A stretch of DNA of 64,000 bases from Isochrysis galbana (Eukaryota > Haptophyta > Isochrysidales > Isochrysidaceae). Under the pieces are notes generated by a model that was given only the letters and a program-made list of their open reading frames with translations, was not told the origin of the DNA and ran no database searches. The stretch lies in contig CM030936.1 in NCBI GenBank assembly GCA_018136815.1, positions 4,478,474-4,542,473 on the forward strand. The letters are read 5' to 3'. Position numbers and translations under genes: made by a program. Below are positions 61,879 to 64,000 of the stretch, piece after piece (positions within the stretch are counted from its first letter, which is position 1; each line of letters opens with the position of its first letter).

Positions 61879-64000
61879 ATGAGGAGCACTCTCTCCCCCG
61901 CCCCCTCTCTCTCCCTCCCTCTCCCTCTCTCTCCCCTTCACTTTCTCCATCTTGCTCTCTCTCCCATCCACTCCCCCCCTCTCCCCCCCCCTCCGTTCTT
62001 CATCTCTCTCTCCCTCTTCCTCTCCCTCTTCGCCCTACCCTGCCTCGACCTCGCGCTCTTCACCCCGGCCTCTCGATTCCTCTCCCCATTTCACCCTGAC
62101 TCCATCTTCCCTCATTTCCTCCTTCACCCCTGCGCCCTCCCACTCCCTCCCTCTCTCCGCCCTCCCCCCTTCTTCCCTTCCTTGTATTCCTCCTCCGCCG
62201 CCTCTCCTTCTTTCGGACTCCCAAACGCCTACACACCCGCTCTGGCTCCGGCTCTGGCTCAGCCTCCGCCTCCCCTTCCCCCTCCGTCTCCGCGCCTGGC
62301 TTTCGGTCTCGCCCCCGCTCTCCCTCCCACCTCTCCTCACGTTCACGCTCACGCTCACGCTCGCGCTCCTTCTACTCGCGCTTCTTCTAATTACGCTCTT
62401 TCCACTCACGCTTCTTCTACTCACACTCCTTCTTCTCACGTTCTTCTACCTACCCTCCGGCTCGCCCTCTCCATCTCCCGCTCTCCCCGTCTCTGTCCCC
62501 CTTTTGACGTTGCCGCAGAGGCGCTCGCGGTGATGGAGCAGCTTCGGGAAGTGCTCCTCGTCGCCATTCATTCGACTCAAGATGCTACTCTCAATGTAGA
62601 GGCCGTGCTAGCCCCGCAGCCGCCGCTGCTCACTAGAGAGGAGATGTTGGCGCCACTCCCAACACCCTCCTTTCTCCAATCGCCCTCCTTGGGCATATCG
62701 CCCCCGCGCTCACTTCTGCCTTCACAGGCACATTCGATCTCGCCCTTCCAGCGTCCATTGCCGTCTGCGCCCTTGCCAGACGTGGCGCCGCCAGCCGTCC
62801 CGATTCTCTCGCTCCCACCTGCAGCGCGCCGGCCGGCGGCTGGCCCATCGGTCACTGCAAAGTACATGCCGCCGTCGTCACTCTCTCCTGGCTCGCCCCT
62901 CCTCTCACTACCTGCTGAGTTGCAGCTCGAGATCTTTGGCTGGCTGCCGCTGCGCGCTCTAGGCGCGCTCGCAGGCACGTGCCGCCTGCTCTTCCACGGG
63001 CCACCACGCCCTCCACGTCCGCGCTCGCTCGTGGAGGAGGCGCTGCGCCGTCGAGCGGCCGAGGCCGACCGGCCGCCTCCCGTCGCGCTGCCCGAGGGCG
63101 CGGCTGAGTGGGTGCCCTATCTACTGCGTCGCGAGTGGCAGCACGAGCTCGACCACGGCAGCATCGCCGCGGGGCAGGGTGCGCACTCGCTTTTTGTTTC
63201 CTCTGATGGTGTGCTGCTCTCGTGCGGGCTCGAGGAGAAGGCGGGCGTGCTCGGTCTTCGCCGCAGTGCAAGCGAGGCCGAGCTCCGGCTGCCGCGGCCA
63301 ACTGCCGTGCCAGCGCTCGGGGGCGTGCGGCTGTGTGCAGTCGCGACGCACTACAAGCATGCGCTTGCACTGAGCGAGTCAGGCGAAGTCTACCACTGGG
63401 GCGCCGACGCTTACGGCGCGGTCGCAGCCGATGATGATGGCGGCGAGGGGCGTGTGCCGACACTTGTCAAGGGGTTGCGTGGCCACCGCGTTGTGCGTGT
63501 CGCCGCTGGCCTAAACCACAGCGCCGCGCTGACGGAGGACGGCCGCCTGTTCACCTGGGGAGCCAGCGCGCACGGCAACTTCGGTCTAGGCTATGCACTG
63601 CCGCGTGGTGCCGGCTGCCGCACGGCGCCGCATCCCGTTGGCGGTGCCCTGGCTGGGCTGCGCGTCGTCGCCGTCGCCGCCGGCTTCGACTTCACCCTCG
63701 CCGCGACCGAGACAGGCGCCGCTTTTTCTTTCGGCCGCTCAGGTCGCGGCCGGCTTGGGCATGGCGACGCACCAGCCGAGCAGGGTCACCAAGTGTTGCC
63801 GCGACAGATCGAGGGGCTACGTGGCCATCTCGTCGTTGGGCTTGCAGCTGGCAGCGGCCACGCGCTTGCGCTCACCGCTGCTGGCACCGTCTTTGCGTGG
63901 GGCGACGACCGACTCGGTCAGCTTGGCGTCGAGCGCCGGCGTGACGGCGAGCGCGACGTCGCGCGGCCGCGGCTTGTGCGCACCCTCGACGGCACGCGGA
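61879..64000 (+). CDS. F-box and RCC1-repeat protein, runs off the window
   Basis: The frame is open from Met61879 to the end of the window (over 700 codons). The first about 215 residues are Pro/Leu/Ser-rich, translated from a CT-rich stretch, so the true start may be later; Met62533 (MEQLREVLLVAIHSTQ) or an intron with acceptor 'ttgccgcag' near 62518 are alternatives. An F-box follows at 62908-63000 (LSLPAELQLEIFGWLPLRAL, then GALAGTCRLLFHG). From about 63170 come RCC1-type blades: HSLFVSSDGVLLSCG, VATHYKHALALSESGEVYHW, VAAGLNHSAALTEDGRLFTW, VAAGFDFTLAATETGAAFSF and LAAGSGHALALTAAGTVFAW. Such proteins are SCF substrate adaptors or chromatin/GTPase regulators. The end is cut by the window edge. 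Confidence 0.82.
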   Translation, partial: MRSTLSPAPSLSLPLPLSPLHFLHLALSPIHSPPLPPPPFFISLSLFLSLFALPCLDLALFTPASRFLSPFHPDSIFPHFLLHPCALPLPPSLRPPPFFPSLYSSSAASPSFGLPNAYTPALAPALAQPPPPLPPPSPRLAFGLAPALPPTSPHVHAHAHARAPSTRASSNYALSTHASSTHTPSSHVLLPTLRLALSISRSPRLCPPFDVAAEALAVMEQLREVLLVAIHSTQDATLNVEAVLAPQPPLLTREEMLAPLPTPSFLQSPSLGISPPRSLLPSQAHSISPFQRPLPSAPLPDVAPPAVPILSLPPAARRPAAGPSVTAKYMPPSSLSPGSPLLSLPAELQLEIFGWLPLRALGALAGTCRLLFHGPPRPPRPRSLVEEALRRRAAEADRPPPVALPEGAAEWVPYLLRREWQHELDHGSIAAGQGAHSLFVSSDGVLLSCGLEEKAGVLGLRRSASEAELRLPRPTAVPALGGVRLCAVATHYKHALALSESGEVYHWGADAYGAVAADDDGGEGRVPTLVKGLRGHRVVRVAAGLNHSAALTEDGRLFTWGASAHGNFGLGYALPRGAGCRTAPHPVGGALAGLRVVAVAAGFDFTLAATETGAAFSFGRSGRGRLGHGDAPAEQGHQVLPRQIEGLRGHLVVGLAAGSGHALALTAAGTVFAWGDDRLGQLGVERRRDGERDVARPRLVRTLDGTR

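Overview
This is eukaryotic nuclear DNA, most likely from a unicellular alga. GC-rich multi-exon genes are separated by long CT/GA and poly-C/poly-G tracts and by many broken transposons. Most introns are short, phase 0 and GT-AG; one uses a GC donor. A haptophyte-like source would fit the GC-rich coding style, the CT-rich tracts and the Fanzor, but nothing here proves a lineage. Gene models were joined by eye from conserved protein motifs and splice signals, so exon edges are predictions.

Recognisable host genes: NDUFAF5, a complex I assembly factor (2231-4805, -); a calcineurin-like phosphoesterase (9771-12207, -); an endonuclease/exonuclease/phosphatase-fold nuclease of the CCR4/nocturnin type (16560-18626, -); a sugar nucleotidyltransferase fused to a HAD domain and a membrane anchor (21547-23327, +); a GT25-like membrane glycosyltransferase (26959-27876, +); riboflavin kinase (29078-29755, -); a peroxisomal acyl-CoA thioesterase ending in SRL (32691-33746, -); a class V PLP enzyme (38903-40351, -); a RING1/BMI1-type Polycomb E3 with a RAWUL domain (44616-46091, +); RNase H2 subunit B with a C-terminal PIP box (55097-56179, -); and an F-box/RCC1 protein that runs off the right edge (61879 onward, +). 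Several less certain genes lie at 30.6, 34.9, 42.0-43.4 and 49.0-50.9 kb.

The most interesting locus is 5.1-7.9 kb. It holds a Fanzor, the eukaryotic TnpB homologue and RNA-guided nuclease family, with all three RuvC motifs and the CPCG zinc-binding motif visible. Upstream are about two copies of a 151-bp repeat carrying palindromes. A second, almost identical copy of only the last 166 bp lies inverted at 7749-7920, inside a glycosidase-like gene fragment. The two copies share 48 bp of non-coding sequence past the stop codon and diverge sharply at the same base. That defines the right end of the element, the probable guide-RNA scaffold, and two different candidate guides. The main copy has no in-frame ATG before its first RuvC motif, so it is truncated or has an upstream exon.

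The rest is mobile-element debris: a 5'-truncated Ty3/gypsy chromovirus with a 3' LTR (about 56.93-61.05 kb), other gypsy pieces (15.4 and 24.5 kb), a hAT transposase C-terminal half broken by gypsy sequence (14.5-15.4 kb), LINE reverse-transcriptase fragments (25.1-25.6 and 37.4-37.7 kb), a 0.6-kb element with 31-bp terminal inverted repeats (28.06-28.68 kb), and several dispersed repeat families. The genes are independent eukaryotic units with no operon logic; they share only the compact intron style and the simple-sequence tracts near their starts.
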